This document shows, in pieces, positions 46,608 through 55,907 of a stretch of DNA of 56,692 nucleotides (position 1 is its first letter; every line of letters begins with the position of its first letter). A program made the position numbers and the translations under genes. The notes under the pieces were generated by a model that was not told the DNA's origin, ran no database searches, and saw only the letters and a program-made list of their open reading frames with translations. Origin of the DNA: SAR324 cluster bacterium (GTDB lineage: Bacteria; SAR324; XYD2-FULL-50-16; JAERRU01); NCBI GenBank assembly GCA_016735295.1, contig JAERRU010000013.1:1-56692 (forward strand). The letters run 5' to 3'.

Positions 46608-47321
46608 TTAATTGCCAAAAATAAATGGATTAAAATTTGTCTTCTTATCATAATAATCTTCATTTTCTGCCTTCTTCAAAAAAGCTACCAATCTTACCGT
46701 AAAAGGTAAAAATATCACCTCCACTAGTATTTTTAAAACATAATTAGTTATAAATAAACTTATCCATAGCGAAAAGGGAAATATATTAAGTAAACAAGCT
46801 ACGCTTAAAAATATCGCTGTATCAAAAAATTGCCCCACCAAAGTGCTTAATATAAATCTTATCCTCAATAATTTCCCCGCAAACATAACCTTAAGCCTAG
46901 CTAATACTATCGAATTTAGAAATTCTCCACTCAAATATGCCAACATGCTAGCTAATACCAACCCGCCGCTATACAACCCATAAAGTATAATTTGATATCC
47001 TTCCAATCCACCAGCATTTTGCCAACCAGCCTCAGCCGGTAAATAACTCAATAGCTTCACCATTCCCACCAGCAATATAGACGTGAAAAATCCTAACCAA
47101 ATAACCTTACGCGACCTTTTATATCCATAAACCTCTGTTAAAATATCCCCAAAAATATAGCATATGGGAAATACCAACAACCCTCCATCAAAAATTAGTG
47201 GTATCGAAAATAAACTAACCCCCAAATCTACTAACTTAGCCGACGATAAAAGATTGCTAATTAATAATGATGCCGTGAAAAAAGCCGTAATAGTATCAAG
47301 GTGCTTATATCTTGTTCTCAT
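46608..47321 (-). CDS. yhhQ: Queuosine precursor transporter (YhhQ/VUT family)
   Basis: The 237-residue membrane protein has about six helices and motifs of the queuosine precursor transporter family: GGLLVFPICYIFGDILTEVYGYKRSRKVIW (FPI, DILTEVYG, R-K pattern), GQFFDTAIF and KILVEVIFLPFT. It would import preQ0/preQ1 for tRNA queuosine modification, suiting an organism that salvages this base. Located between the MurU-like gene and an unknown gene. Confidence 0.88.
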   Translation of the reverse strand: MRTRYKHLDTITAFFTASLLISNLLSSAKLVDLGVSLFSIPLIFDGGLLVFPICYIFGDILTEVYGYKRSRKVIWLGFFTSILLVGMVKLLSYLPAEAGWQNAGGLEGYQIILYGLYSGGLVLASMLAYLSGEFLNSIVLARLKVMFAGKLLRIRFILSTLVGQFFDTAIFLSVACLLNIFPFSLWISLFITNYVLKILVEVIFLPFTVRLVAFLKKAENEDYYDKKTNFNPFIFGN

Positions 47322-47378
47322 CTAAATCAAAATCATATAAAATTAATTAATGCCAAATTAGTTGAATATCTATCTGCA

Positions 47379-48641
47379 TCAACCACCAGTCAAAAATCCT
47401 ACATGCTGTTTGCTAGAAGGATCAATATTTTGCTCTTTCTTCTGATCAGTTTGCTCATTATTTGACGAATTATCACTGCCAACAGCCTTTTTTGTTTTAT
47501 CTTCTTTATTTGATTTATTATTAGCCACCCCATCTTTTATTAATGTTTTGCACTTCTTAGCTATATCAGGCTGGTTGCTATCATCATTAAGCCCAGAAGA
47601 GCGAGGCAGCCTAAAACTATCATCCCCACCACCACTACTACTATCTCCTCCATCAATACCAGTGCCTTTACTTACTAAATCAATGCCTAAATTTACTTCA
47701 GATATCATTACCGAACATCCTTTTGGTAAAGAAACTAAAGATTTTTCAATTGTTTTTTGGTGCTTTAATATCATTTTTTTAGGTGCCTTGAGCTTTTGCT
47801 TATGAAAAAATAATAAATCACCGATCATCTTAACTATCTTGCCATCTTCTTGTTTTTCAGAGGCATCAAAATTTATAAGATCAGATAAAAACCCACCCAA
47901 AGGCAAATTCCACGCCTTAGGCACCGATATTTGGCAAATTAATTGGCAAGGATCAGCTTTAATTGTTTCAATAATTCTTATTCGTAAACCAGTTTCTGAT
48001 TTACCATAAAGATCATCAAATAAATAAGAGCAATCTACTAATAGTCTACAAAAACTAGCCGTAATTAATAGGCTGAAATATTCATTAGTAGGGATATTCA
48101 AGACTATCTTCAAATTATTCTCTTCTTTGCCCCTCCTCTCTAAATCAAGTATAAAATCTTGCAAAATACCCTCTTTAGCACAATATCTCTCCCATCTCGT
48201 ATTAATATCGTTAACCTTTAATACCATTGAGACTAATTGAACCACATTTAAAGTGCTCTTTTGGTATTTATTGATTTCTAAATGTAACTGACAAAGCTTG
48301 GTAAATCTATTAGCCACCTCCACTAAATCATTACCCACCTTAGCTAACTCAGGTTTATCTTTTAATAATCGCTTGATTTGAAATTTAAGCTCTAGCAACT
48401 TCTCTACATGGTTTTCAAGTTGCGATAAATAGCTACTATCAAAAAATAATTCCATCAACTTTTTAGATGGCTTAAATCCTTGCCCCTCCGCGCTAGTTGA
48501 CTTCCATAACTCCTCATAAAAATGATGGCTCACCCCTTTGTAAAACTTAAATGGCGAAGCCATAGCCACCGACCACCTCTGGTGTAGAGGAATTAAATCG
48601 GCGTAAGTTGTTACTTGATTTTGAAAGGATATAACCATCAC
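47379..48641 (-). CDS. Uncharacterised 420-residue protein
   Basis: No family recognised. No signal peptide or membrane helix. Residues about 70-135 are highly helical and charged. The middle (about 170-310) is mixed alpha/beta. From about 325 to 410 the chain is low complexity, rich in Ser, Gly, Asn, Asp and Lys, and likely disordered. The ATGATG start gives one-codon ambiguity. Neighbours (queuosine transporter, small membrane protein) give no strong hint. A disordered tail on a soluble body suggests a scaffolding, secreted or effector-like role, but this is speculation. Confidence 0.65.
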   Translation of the reverse strand: MMVISFQNQVTTYADLIPLHQRWSVAMASPFKFYKGVSHHFYEELWKSTSAEGQGFKPSKKLMELFFDSSYLSQLENHVEKLLELKFQIKRLLKDKPELAKVGNDLVEVANRFTKLCQLHLEINKYQKSTLNVVQLVSMVLKVNDINTRWERYCAKEGILQDFILDLERRGKEENNLKIVLNIPTNEYFSLLITASFCRLLVDCSYLFDDLYGKSETGLRIRIIETIKADPCQLICQISVPKAWNLPLGGFLSDLINFDASEKQEDGKIVKMIGDLLFFHKQKLKAPKKMILKHQKTIEKSLVSLPKGCSVMISEVNLGIDLVSKGTGIDGGDSSSGGGDDSFRLPRSSGLNDDSNQPDIAKKCKTLIKDGVANNKSNKEDKTKKAVGSDNSSNNEQTDQKKEQNIDPSSKQHVGFLTGG

Positions 48642-48708
48642 AATATTAATTAATTAACTATTTAAATAATTAGATAATCAAATATTAAATAATAAAATAA
48701 TAAAATAA

Positions 48709-49068
48709 TTAAATAGGCTTATACATTACCAGCAGCACCGAGCAACTAATCAACAATAATAATATGATAGCTCCTGGCCAAACAAATTTTCTATTTCTTA
48801 ACATTAGTGATGGAATTATTCCTATCACCACCCAAATTGCTACCTTCCACCAAGCCCAAGCGTATATATCCCCTAACCTAGCTAACATACCAAAACCTGT
48901 AACCAACATTGTGATTAAGCCAATACCATGACCGGATATTAAAATTTTGCGATATTTTTTCTTTAATTCATCACCAGCTAAAGATAATATTATCATCCCT
49001 CCTAAAGATAATAAAAGAATGAACAACCCTAAAAGATGAAAAAACGTATAAAAAGGATATGGGGACAT
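48709..49068 (-). CDS. Small four-helix membrane protein
   Basis: The 119-residue protein has four hydrophobic helices with short loops. A His sits in the first helix (FFHLLG) and another in SGHGIGL, with GFGMLARLG and WKVAIW between helices 2 and 3. The arrangement resembles small di-histidine membrane proteins seen in several Gram-negative groups whose function I do not know. The spaced histidines could bind haem b, but this is not established. Confidence 0.65.
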   Translation of the reverse strand: MSPYPFYTFFHLLGLFILLLSLGGMIILSLAGDELKKKYRKILISGHGIGLITMLVTGFGMLARLGDIYAWAWWKVAIWVVIGIIPSLMLRNRKFVWPGAIILLLLISCSVLLVMYKPI

Positions 49069-49187
49069 GGCTATATACCTCGATTATATAAAATTAAACT
49101 ATTATATTACTAAAATTAGTGAAAAAAATATTAATATGTTCGTATTATCAAACAATATACCTACTACCTAAACAACTCCTACTTCTT

Positions 49188-49207
49188 ACAAGATTATCAC
49201 ATCTTGT
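49188..49207. other. Hairpin in PBP1a downstream region
   Basis: Perfect 7-bp stem ACAAGAT with ATCTTGT around TATCAC, about 100 bases past the PBP1a stop on the minus strand. No T-tract follows, so terminator status is uncertain. Confidence 0.3.
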
Positions 49208-49308
49208 CCATACAAGCAAAACTTTTATCCTAAAAAAATTATCAACACTAACAAAAAATTTATACTCATAAAAATTAATCCCCATAAATCTAAACCTCCT
49301 ATAACCTC

Positions 49309-51921
49309 TTATAGCTCATCAGATTTTTCGAATCGCTCCTCCTCTATTTCATTATCTAATTGGTCGTCATTATCTTTTTTATCTATATTCACTTGTTGTT
49401 GAACTAGCGTGCACTCTTTAGGCTCTGTGCCTACCTTAAAATACTCAAGCCTAGCCGATTCAACGTCTCCACTACAATAAAGCTTTCCTGTATTAGGAAC
49501 AACTAGCACTTGCGTTATATCTTCTGGGATAGACTCTTCTAGCACATCAACACGCTCTTTAGCCGATTCCATAAAATCCAGCCAAATGGGTAGCGCTGCG
49601 TGAGCTCCTGTTTCATATTTCCCTAACGAAACATTAAAATCATCATTACCAATATAAACCCCCACTATCATGCCAGAAATATAACCTATATACCAAGCAT
49701 TATTATTATCATTTGTTGTGCCCGTTTTGCCAGCAGAAGGAACACCAAGTGATTTAGTACGCCGCCCTGTGCCCCTTGTATTCACATCATACAATATATC
49801 AGACACTATAAAAGCGTCAGCAGTAGGTATTACCCCTTCTTCAATTGTGGCTTGGCTATCTTCTAATAGTGTTTGTTCACTATTAATAACTTTCAAAACA
49901 AAGATTGGCTCTACTAAAGTGCCTCTATTCGCTATAATTGAAAAAGCCCTCACCATTTCCCACAAACTAACTGATCCACTGCCTAACGAAACCGAAAGAT
50001 CATCAGGTATATCAGTTACATCTATTCCTAAATTCTTAGCGGTAACTAAAATATTTTTTATGCCTATATCATTAGCTAACTTGATGGTAGGTATATTTTT
50101 ACTAAAAACTAATGCATCCCTAAAACTTAAATATCCAGAAAAATTTACTCCATAATTTTTAGGAATCCAGGCATTGCCCTCATTTAGATTTTTAAAAATT
50201 ACTGGCGAATCCTCCAAAATTGAACTAGCCGTGTACCCACTCTGCAAGGCTGTTAAATAAACAAATGGCTTAAATGCCGAACCAGGTTGCCGCCTACTCT
50301 GTATGGCCCTGTTAAAATGGCTCTTCCCAAATTCATACCCCCCCACCATAGCTAAAACATGGCCATTATTAAGATCAACGGCCAATATTGCTCCATTATG
50401 ATAGGGCTCAGGAGAGAGCAAAACACTAAAATAATTTTGTTCATTATCGCTCTCATTATCTCCCCTACCCTCACCATCATCATCACTTATCATAATCATA
50501 TCTTGGGGATAATTTTTCTTATCCTCTTCACTTAACAACTTTAAGGCAAGATAATCATCTACTTTTATAACCTCTGTTAAATTTGTTAATGGCTCCTTAG
50601 GATCAAAATAATACTCAGGATCATAAGGCTGAGCCCACTTAGTTTGTTCTAAACTCAACAAACCAAGAGCATTACCCCCTAAATCTACTACTACATATTC
50701 TGCACTAAGATATATCACCCGCCCCACTACTTGACTACCTATGGTGCGATTATTTTTATCTAGCGTTACTTGATATCTTTTTTGCTCATCAACTGATAAA
50801 TCATCACTATTAGCCAAAGCACCGCGGTATCCATGCCTTCTTTCTATATTTATTAGGCCGGTTCTTAAAGCCTGCTGCGCTTTTTTTTGTAGTGTCAAAT
50901 CCATAGTAGTATAAACCTTTAGCCCGCCCCTTGTTACCTCATTATCGCCATATCTATTCACTAAATAACGCCTAATCTCTTCTGTGTAATAAGAAGTGTT
51001 TTTGGCAAAATTATGAGAATTTAATTTTAATACAATCGGTTGGCTTACCTGATAAGAAAATTCATTATCTGTGATATATCCGTGCCTTTTCATTAACCGC
51101 AAGACTATGTTCCGCCTATCAGTAGCCGCTTGCATATTAAATGTAGGTGAGTAGCGTGAAGGAGCAGGCAACAGGCCTATTAAAGTGGCTGATTCCCCTA
51201 TCGTTAAATCCTGCACATCTTTATCAAAATAACTCTTCGCCGCTGCCCCTATTCCATAAGATTGTCGGCCAAAAAATGCCTTATTCAAATAGAATCCTAA
51301 AATTTCATCTTTGGTATAATTATCCTCTAATCTCAAGGCCAATAACGCTTCTCTTATTTTTCGTCTTATAGTTTTTTCCGATGTTAAAAAATATAATTTA
51401 GCCGTTTGTTGCGTAATTGTGCTAGCCCCTTGTGTTAAACTAAATTCCATTATATCCACCATCATAGCCTTTATAATCCTAATCGGATCTATCCCCACAT
51501 GGCTATAAAATCTAGAATCTTCTGACGCCACCACTGTCTCTTTTATCAGTTTTGATATATCATCGTAATCAACTAATAAACGCTTTTTATCAAAATATTC
51601 ATAAACAGCTTCCCCATCTTCATCATAAATAACGCTAGGCAAATCATATTTATAGCCTCTTAATGAATTCACATCAGGCAAAGATTGACGCAAAATTAAT
51701 ACATAGCTAGCCAATGCTATTCCAACCAACATTGCTAACGCATATCCGATAGCCATTAGCTTTAATAATCCCCTCCCAAAACTTAATCCCTTAAAACTAA
51801 AAATAGCGAAAAATCGCCCATACCAAGTCTTTTTTTTCTCTTGATAACGATATATATTCTTTAAGTCTCTATAACTAGTAATAGATTCTCGCTTAGATTT
51901 AGATTTAAAAAATTTAAACAT
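49309..51921 (-). CDS. mrcA: Bifunctional penicillin-binding protein 1A
   Basis: Class A PBP: periplasmic glycosyltransferase and DD-transpeptidase for peptidoglycan synthesis. The 870-residue protein has one N-terminal membrane helix (about 54-77), the GT51 glutamate motif EDSRFYSHVGID (near 130), an OB-like insert (about 380-470), and the transpeptidase motifs SAFK, SKN and KTGTT. The C-terminal tail after about 835 is acidic and low complexity. A full, active-looking protein. Confidence 0.96.
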   Translation of the reverse strand: MFKFFKSKSKRESITSYRDLKNIYRYQEKKKTWYGRFFAIFSFKGLSFGRGLLKLMAIGYALAMLVGIALASYVLILRQSLPDVNSLRGYKYDLPSVIYDEDGEAVYEYFDKKRLLVDYDDISKLIKETVVASEDSRFYSHVGIDPIRIIKAMMVDIMEFSLTQGASTITQQTAKLYFLTSEKTIRRKIREALLALRLEDNYTKDEILGFYLNKAFFGRQSYGIGAAAKSYFDKDVQDLTIGESATLIGLLPAPSRYSPTFNMQAATDRRNIVLRLMKRHGYITDNEFSYQVSQPIVLKLNSHNFAKNTSYYTEEIRRYLVNRYGDNEVTRGGLKVYTTMDLTLQKKAQQALRTGLINIERRHGYRGALANSDDLSVDEQKRYQVTLDKNNRTIGSQVVGRVIYLSAEYVVVDLGGNALGLLSLEQTKWAQPYDPEYYFDPKEPLTNLTEVIKVDDYLALKLLSEEDKKNYPQDMIMISDDDGEGRGDNESDNEQNYFSVLLSPEPYHNGAILAVDLNNGHVLAMVGGYEFGKSHFNRAIQSRRQPGSAFKPFVYLTALQSGYTASSILEDSPVIFKNLNEGNAWIPKNYGVNFSGYLSFRDALVFSKNIPTIKLANDIGIKNILVTAKNLGIDVTDIPDDLSVSLGSGSVSLWEMVRAFSIIANRGTLVEPIFVLKVINSEQTLLEDSQATIEEGVIPTADAFIVSDILYDVNTRGTGRRTKSLGVPSAGKTGTTNDNNNAWYIGYISGMIVGVYIGNDDFNVSLGKYETGAHAALPIWLDFMESAKERVDVLEESIPEDITQVLVVPNTGKLYCSGDVESARLEYFKVGTEPKECTLVQQQVNIDKKDNDDQLDNEIEEERFEKSDEL

Positions 51922-51939
51922 CTAAAATAATTAATCCTA

Positions 51940-53040
51940 TTAATATAAAAATAAATTTCTTCTATGAATAAATACTTGACCTTTTTTACCTTCCATATCT
52001 CTAGATAAAACCTTTAACATATCTTGAGAAGAGATTTCTGCCCTACCAACCCCCACAGCTAATGGATCACTTTCGTTTTCAATTAACAACACATCTCCCA
52101 CTTTAAAGCTACCACTAACGCTATTCACACCCACCGCTAATAAACTACGATTTAATTTTAACGCCTGAGTCGCTCCATAATCTATTTTTAAAGTGCCTTG
52201 GCGCTTAGCTAAATTTTTCATCCAAGATTTAAGAAGTTTAGGTCGCTTACCCGTTTTTGGGATGAACATAGTAGCCTTTAATTGCTCCAAATTATCCACA
52301 TCCACATCCATATCCACAGAGGATAACACTGAGTTTGAATTTTTACCACGAGTTATCACCACCTTTACCCCATGGCTAACTGCTAAATTAGCCGCCTTCA
52401 CCTTGCTTAGCATACCTCCTAATCCGTGCTTTGTTAATGTGCCTGGTTTGCATAATTTATAGACATCCTCATCCACATCAACCACCTTTTTAATTAACTT
52501 GGCATTAGCATCTTGCCTAGGGTCTGCTGTATATAATCCATCGACATCTGTTAAAATAATCATCCGATCAGCTTCCATTATCACCGACGTTAAAGCTGCT
52601 AAATGATCATTATCACCAAACGACGGATTACCTATATTTATCACATCATTTTCATTTATAATGGGAAGGATTTTTTCTTTTAATAAATTGGTAAATGTTC
52701 CTCTAATACCAAGGCATACCTCTCTATTTTCAAAATCTGCTCTTTTTAATAATGCCTGAGCAATAATTATTTTATGATGCCAAAAAAAATCAGTATATAT
52801 CTGCATAAGGCGGCTTTGCCCTGCACTAGCTAGCATAGATTTTTTATTAACAAATCCCGTTCCTCCATCCGCACTCAGCACCGCTCGCCCTGCTCCCACC
52901 GCACCTGATGATACCAACAACACTTGGTGGCTTTCTTGCAATTTAGCTATTTGATAGGTTAAATCTTGAATAAAGTTATAGTCTAGCTTCCCATCAGCCA
53001 AAGTTAATACTCCTGTACCTACCTTTATTACAATTCGCAT
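51940..53040 (-). CDS. proB: Glutamate 5-kinase
   Basis: First step of proline synthesis, phosphorylating glutamate. The 366-residue protein has the amino-acid-kinase domain (VIKVGTGVLT, SSGAVGAGRA, INENDVI, TDVDGLYTADPR) and a C-terminal PUA domain (about 275-355). ProA and ProC are not adjacent. Presence of proB implies at least some amino-acid synthesis, less reduced than obligate Rickettsia. It is 34 bases downstream of scpB. Confidence 0.96.
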   Translation of the reverse strand: MRIVIKVGTGVLTLADGKLDYNFIQDLTYQIAKLQESHQVLLVSSGAVGAGRAVLSADGGTGFVNKKSMLASAGQSRLMQIYTDFFWHHKIIIAQALLKRADFENREVCLGIRGTFTNLLKEKILPIINENDVINIGNPSFGDNDHLAALTSVIMEADRMIILTDVDGLYTADPRQDANAKLIKKVVDVDEDVYKLCKPGTLTKHGLGGMLSKVKAANLAVSHGVKVVITRGKNSNSVLSSVDMDVDVDNLEQLKATMFIPKTGKRPKLLKSWMKNLAKRQGTLKIDYGATQALKLNRSLLAVGVNSVSGSFKVGDVLLIENESDPLAVGVGRAEISSQDMLKVLSRDMEGKKGQVFIHRRNLFLY

Positions 53041-53074
53041 TATTTTATTATTTACTGACCTTAATATATCAAAA

Positions 53075-53596
53075 TTAAAATAATTTAAGCTCGTTTGCCC
53101 TTGGTAAATCTTCTAATGAAGAAAAATCAAACATTTCTAAAAAAAAATCTGTCGTTCGGTAATTAAACGCCCTCCCTGCCAATTTGCTTCTACCACTTAT
53201 TTTTATCAACTCTAATTTTAAAAGAGTTTGTAAAGTATGGTTAGAATCAGTTGTTCTAACACTATCTATTTGTATTTTAGTAATCGGTTGTCGGTAAGCT
53301 ATAACGCTTAAAGTTTCTAAAGATTTAACGCTCAAGTTCATTTTACGAAATGGGGCCATTTTTGATAACCACCCGCTTAACTCAGGCACTGTTCTTATTT
53401 GCCACCCAGATTTTTTTTGATAAATCAAAAAAGATCTATCAGTTTTTTTATAAAATTTATTAAGTTTTAAAATAATTTGTCGCACCTCATCTTCGCTAAT
53501 AGATATGATTTTTGCAATACTCTCAGTAGACAAAGTAGCTTCAGCCGCAAAGAGCAATCCTTCAATGATTCTTTGTAATTGCTTTTCTTTTATCAT
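53075..53596 (-). CDS. scpB: Segregation and condensation protein B
   Basis: Partner of SMC and ScpA in chromosome condensation. The 173-residue protein has two winged-helix domains. Family marks are RIIEGLLFAAEATLS, the LSVIAYRQPITKIQI segment and a terminal FNYRTTDFFLEMF. Length is normal to slightly short. ScpA is not adjacent. Confidence 0.93.
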   Translation of the reverse strand: MIKEKQLQRIIEGLLFAAEATLSTESIAKIISISEDEVRQIILKLNKFYKKTDRSFLIYQKKSGWQIRTVPELSGWLSKMAPFRKMNLSVKSLETLSVIAYRQPITKIQIDSVRTTDSNHTLQTLLKLELIKISGRSKLAGRAFNYRTTDFFLEMFDFSSLEDLPRANELKLF

Positions 53597-53756
53597 AAAT
53601 TTGCATGTTTACTGCTTTAATATTGATTCTTCATAAAATGATAAGTATAAAAAATATCTACCCATACCAGTACAAAACCATTAATAAATCAATAAAATAA
53701 GCGATTGCCCATAACTATTAATTAATGATAATTTTTAAAATAATAAAGCCCTTAAG

Positions 53757-54686
53757 ATGTTAAAAAAAATTCATATCAGCGTAGGTGATCTTAATGGAAT
53801 ATCTGCTGAGCTATTGTTAACCAACCACAATAAGTTACTAAAAATATGTCAACCATTTTATCATACCAGCTTAACAATGCTAAGCCAAGCTAGCCAACTT
53901 TTGAACATACCATTACCTAATAATTTGTCGGTTGTGCCAATTAAAGATGTTTATAAAATTACTCCAGCTAAAACCACTATAAAATCTGGTTATCATTCTT
54001 TTTGTTCATTCGAAAGTGCTGTTAATAATACCTTAATAGATAAAAATTCATCTTTGCTAACCATGCCCATAAGCAAAAAATCGTGGGATATGGCTAATAT
54101 AAAATATCTTGGTCATACAGATTATTTTCGGCAAAATATTGATGAAAATGTGGTAATGATGCTCGGCTGCGACAAGCACTATGTGATGCTTTATAGTGAT
54201 CATATCCCCCTTAGGCAAGTGCCTACCACAATTAATGAATTTGGATTGATAGATTTTTTATATAAATTAGCTTCATATCTTAAAGAAAAAACTAATCAAA
54301 TAAAAGTATTAGGAATAAATCCTCACGCTGGCGAAGAAGGATTAATTGGTGATGAGGATTTAGTGATAAAAAAAGCAATTAAGAAAGTAAATCAAAAAAT
54401 AGAAAATAATATGTTTAGTGGCCCATTTCCAGCTGATTCTTATTTTTATTTAGCCCAACAAAACTCCATAACCAATTATACGGTAGCAATTTATCACGAT
54501 CAAGGCTTAATTGGTGTTAAAACTCTATATTTTGATCAAAGCATTCAAGTTTCTTTGGGGCTACCTTTTCTCAGAACTTCTCCTGATCATGGCCCTGCCT
54601 TTGATATTGCTTATAAAAATAATAAAGATAAATCATCAATTCTAGCTACCAGCTACCTTAACGCTATCAATTATTTAGTATGTTAG
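53757..54686 (+). CDS. pdxA: 4-hydroxythreonine-4-phosphate dehydrogenase
   Basis: Oxidises 4-phosphohydroxy-threonine in pyridoxal phosphate synthesis. The 309-residue protein has the metal-binding histidines (GHTDYF, AIYHDQG, PDHGPAFD) and GINPHAGEEG. The N-terminus reads GDLNGIS where most PdxA have G(D/E)PAGIG. That, plus MMLGCDKHYVMLYSDHIPL and YFDQSIQVSLGLPFLR, resembles the Campylobacterota form, as I recall it. Its last 7 bases overlap trmH. PdxJ is not in the window. Confidence 0.93.
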   Translation: MLKKIHISVGDLNGISAELLLTNHNKLLKICQPFYHTSLTMLSQASQLLNIPLPNNLSVVPIKDVYKITPAKTTIKSGYHSFCSFESAVNNTLIDKNSSLLTMPISKKSWDMANIKYLGHTDYFRQNIDENVVMMLGCDKHYVMLYSDHIPLRQVPTTINEFGLIDFLYKLASYLKEKTNQIKVLGINPHAGEEGLIGDEDLVIKKAIKKVNQKIENNMFSGPFPADSYFYLAQQNSITNYTVAIYHDQGLIGVKTLYFDQSIQVSLGLPFLRTSPDHGPAFDIAYKNNKDKSSILATSYLNAINYLVC

Positions 54687-55375
54687 AAAAAATAGAGAAT
54701 CTTTCTTATCAACAAAAAGAATCCTTACTCGATAAATTTTCTCCCTTTATCACTGATGCCCGTAAAAAAAAGATACTTGAAGTAATCAATTTACGCACAT
54801 CAGCTCTCACCGTAGTATTAGAAGATTTATATCAACCACACAATATCGGGGCCTGCTTAAGAAGTTGTGAGCTTTTAGGCTTGACTAAGGTTCATATAGT
54901 AGAAAATAGAAATCCTTATAAAGATAATGCCGCAGTTTCTTTAGGCTCTGCTAAGTGGCTCGAAATTATTAAACACAAAATAGCCAAACCTGCCGATTAC
55001 CAATTAATGTTTAAAAAATTAATTCACGATAATTATACAATAGTCACTACCAATCTTAATCAACCCTCAGTAGAAATAGGCAAACTGGATTTAAGAAAAA
55101 AAATAGCAGTGTGCTTTGGCTCAGAAGAATTAGGGCTTTCACCTCACATTAAGGGCGATTATAACATTAAATTACCCAGTTTTGGCTTCACTCAAAGCTA
55201 TAACGTTTCGGTGGCAGTGGCATTAACCATATTTGCGTGGCGAGAAGCCATTAAACAACAAAATATTACTTTAAATATCTCAAAACATGAAAAAATTGAC
55301 TTGATGTTGGATTGGTATATGAAAATAGCTCCGGCTAGTGAGCAATTGCTTAATCAATTTTTAACTTCAATTTAA
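54680..55375 (+). CDS. trmH: SPOUT tRNA methyltransferase, TrmH-like
   Basis: The 231-residue SPOUT-fold methyltransferase probably makes 2'-O-methylguanosine 18 in tRNA. Motifs are VVLEDLYQPHNIGACLRSCELLG (N, R and E of motif 1, quoted as PHNIGACLRS), CFGSEELGLS (motif 2) and LPSFGFTQSYNVSVAVA (motif 3). N- and C-terminal helical extensions fit TrmH better than RlmB. It overlaps pdxA and lies upstream of three tRNA genes. Confidence 0.88.
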   Translation: MLEKIENLSYQQKESLLDKFSPFITDARKKKILEVINLRTSALTVVLEDLYQPHNIGACLRSCELLGLTKVHIVENRNPYKDNAAVSLGSAKWLEIIKHKIAKPADYQLMFKKLIHDNYTIVTTNLNQPSVEIGKLDLRKKIAVCFGSEELGLSPHIKGDYNIKLPSFGFTQSYNVSVAVALTIFAWREAIKQQNITLNISKHEKIDLMLDWYMKIAPASEQLLNQFLTSI

Positions 55376-55536
55376 TCTTTTTAAAAAAGTATTTATTATT
55401 TAAAAATATTTGTTATTTATGTTATTGAGTAATATTGGTATTAAGGTTATATATATAATCTATGGGCAAAATAATTTTTTAAGCGGATAAATGTACTTGA
55501 CAATTTTATTTTTTATTAATACCGATAAGGCACTAA

Positions 55537-55565
55537 TTGACAAATTTTAATGCCTGCCCCATAAT
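55537..55565 (+). promoter_or_regulatory. tRNA-operon promoter
   Basis: TTGACA (55537-55542), exactly 17 bases, CATAAT (55560-55565), then a G-rich GGGAGG discriminator. Transcription should start near 55573, 24 bases before tRNA-Ile. Another TTGACA at 55497-55502 is 40 bases upstream but has no good -10. Confidence 0.75.
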
Positions 55566-55596
55566 GGGAGGTTTTTATTGTTAAATATTAAAACTA

Positions 55597-55670
55597 GGGT
55601 CTGTAGCTCAGTCGGTTAGAGTACATCTCTGATAAGGATGGGGTCGGCGGTTCGAATCCACCCAGACCCA
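55597..55670 (+). tRNA. tRNA-Ile (GAT)
   Basis: Cloverleaf with acceptor GGGTCTG / CAGACCC and discriminator A. Anticodon stem CATCT / GGATG closes the loop CTGATAA, with anticodon GAT at 55631-55633. The T stem GGCGG / CCACC has one C-A mismatch (position 51-63). CCA is not encoded, so the enzyme must add it. In most bacteria this tRNA lies in an rRNA spacer, but no rRNA is present here. Confidence 0.93.
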
Positions 55671-55721
55671 GTTTTAATTTATTTTATATTTAAATTTTAT
55701 CATATTTATTATCTATAACTA

Positions 55722-55794
55722 GGGGGATTAGCTCAGCTGGTAGAGCGTCTGCCTTGCAAGCAGGATGTCAGCGGTTCGACTCCGCTATCCTCCA
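55722..55794 (+). tRNA. tRNA-Ala (TGC)
   Basis: Acceptor GGGGGAT / ATCCTCC contains the G3-U70 pair, the alanine identity element. Anticodon stem TCTGC / GCAGG encloses CTTGCAA with anticodon TGC. T stem AGCGG / CCGCT is perfect. CCA is not encoded. It is 51 bases after tRNA-Ile and probably in the same transcript. Confidence 0.95.
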
Positions 55795-55881
55795 TAGTCT
55801 AGTTTTATGATGATCAAATAATAGTTAAATATAGTTATTAATTAATAGTTTTTAAAAATAATATTAATTTAATTAATATTA

Positions 55882-55905
55882 AATAATAATAATAATAATA
55901 ATAAT
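55882..55905 (+). repeat. (AAT)8 microsatellite before tRNA-Val
   Basis: Eight uninterrupted AAT units ending 2 bases before the tRNA-Val acceptor stem, the same trinucleotide as in the PPDK-like gene. It would form an AU-only single-stranded spacer in the precursor RNA. Confidence 0.9.
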
Positions 55906-55907
55906 GA

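Noticed and set aside
51147-51371. Plus-strand open frame inside the PBP1a gene
   Set aside because: Antisense to the glycosyltransferase domain, with no recognisable product.
52270-52330. DnaA-box-like TTATCCACA cluster
   Set aside because: It lies inside proB and encodes an Asp/Val repeat (DMDVDVDN); repeats follow from the codons, with no other origin features.
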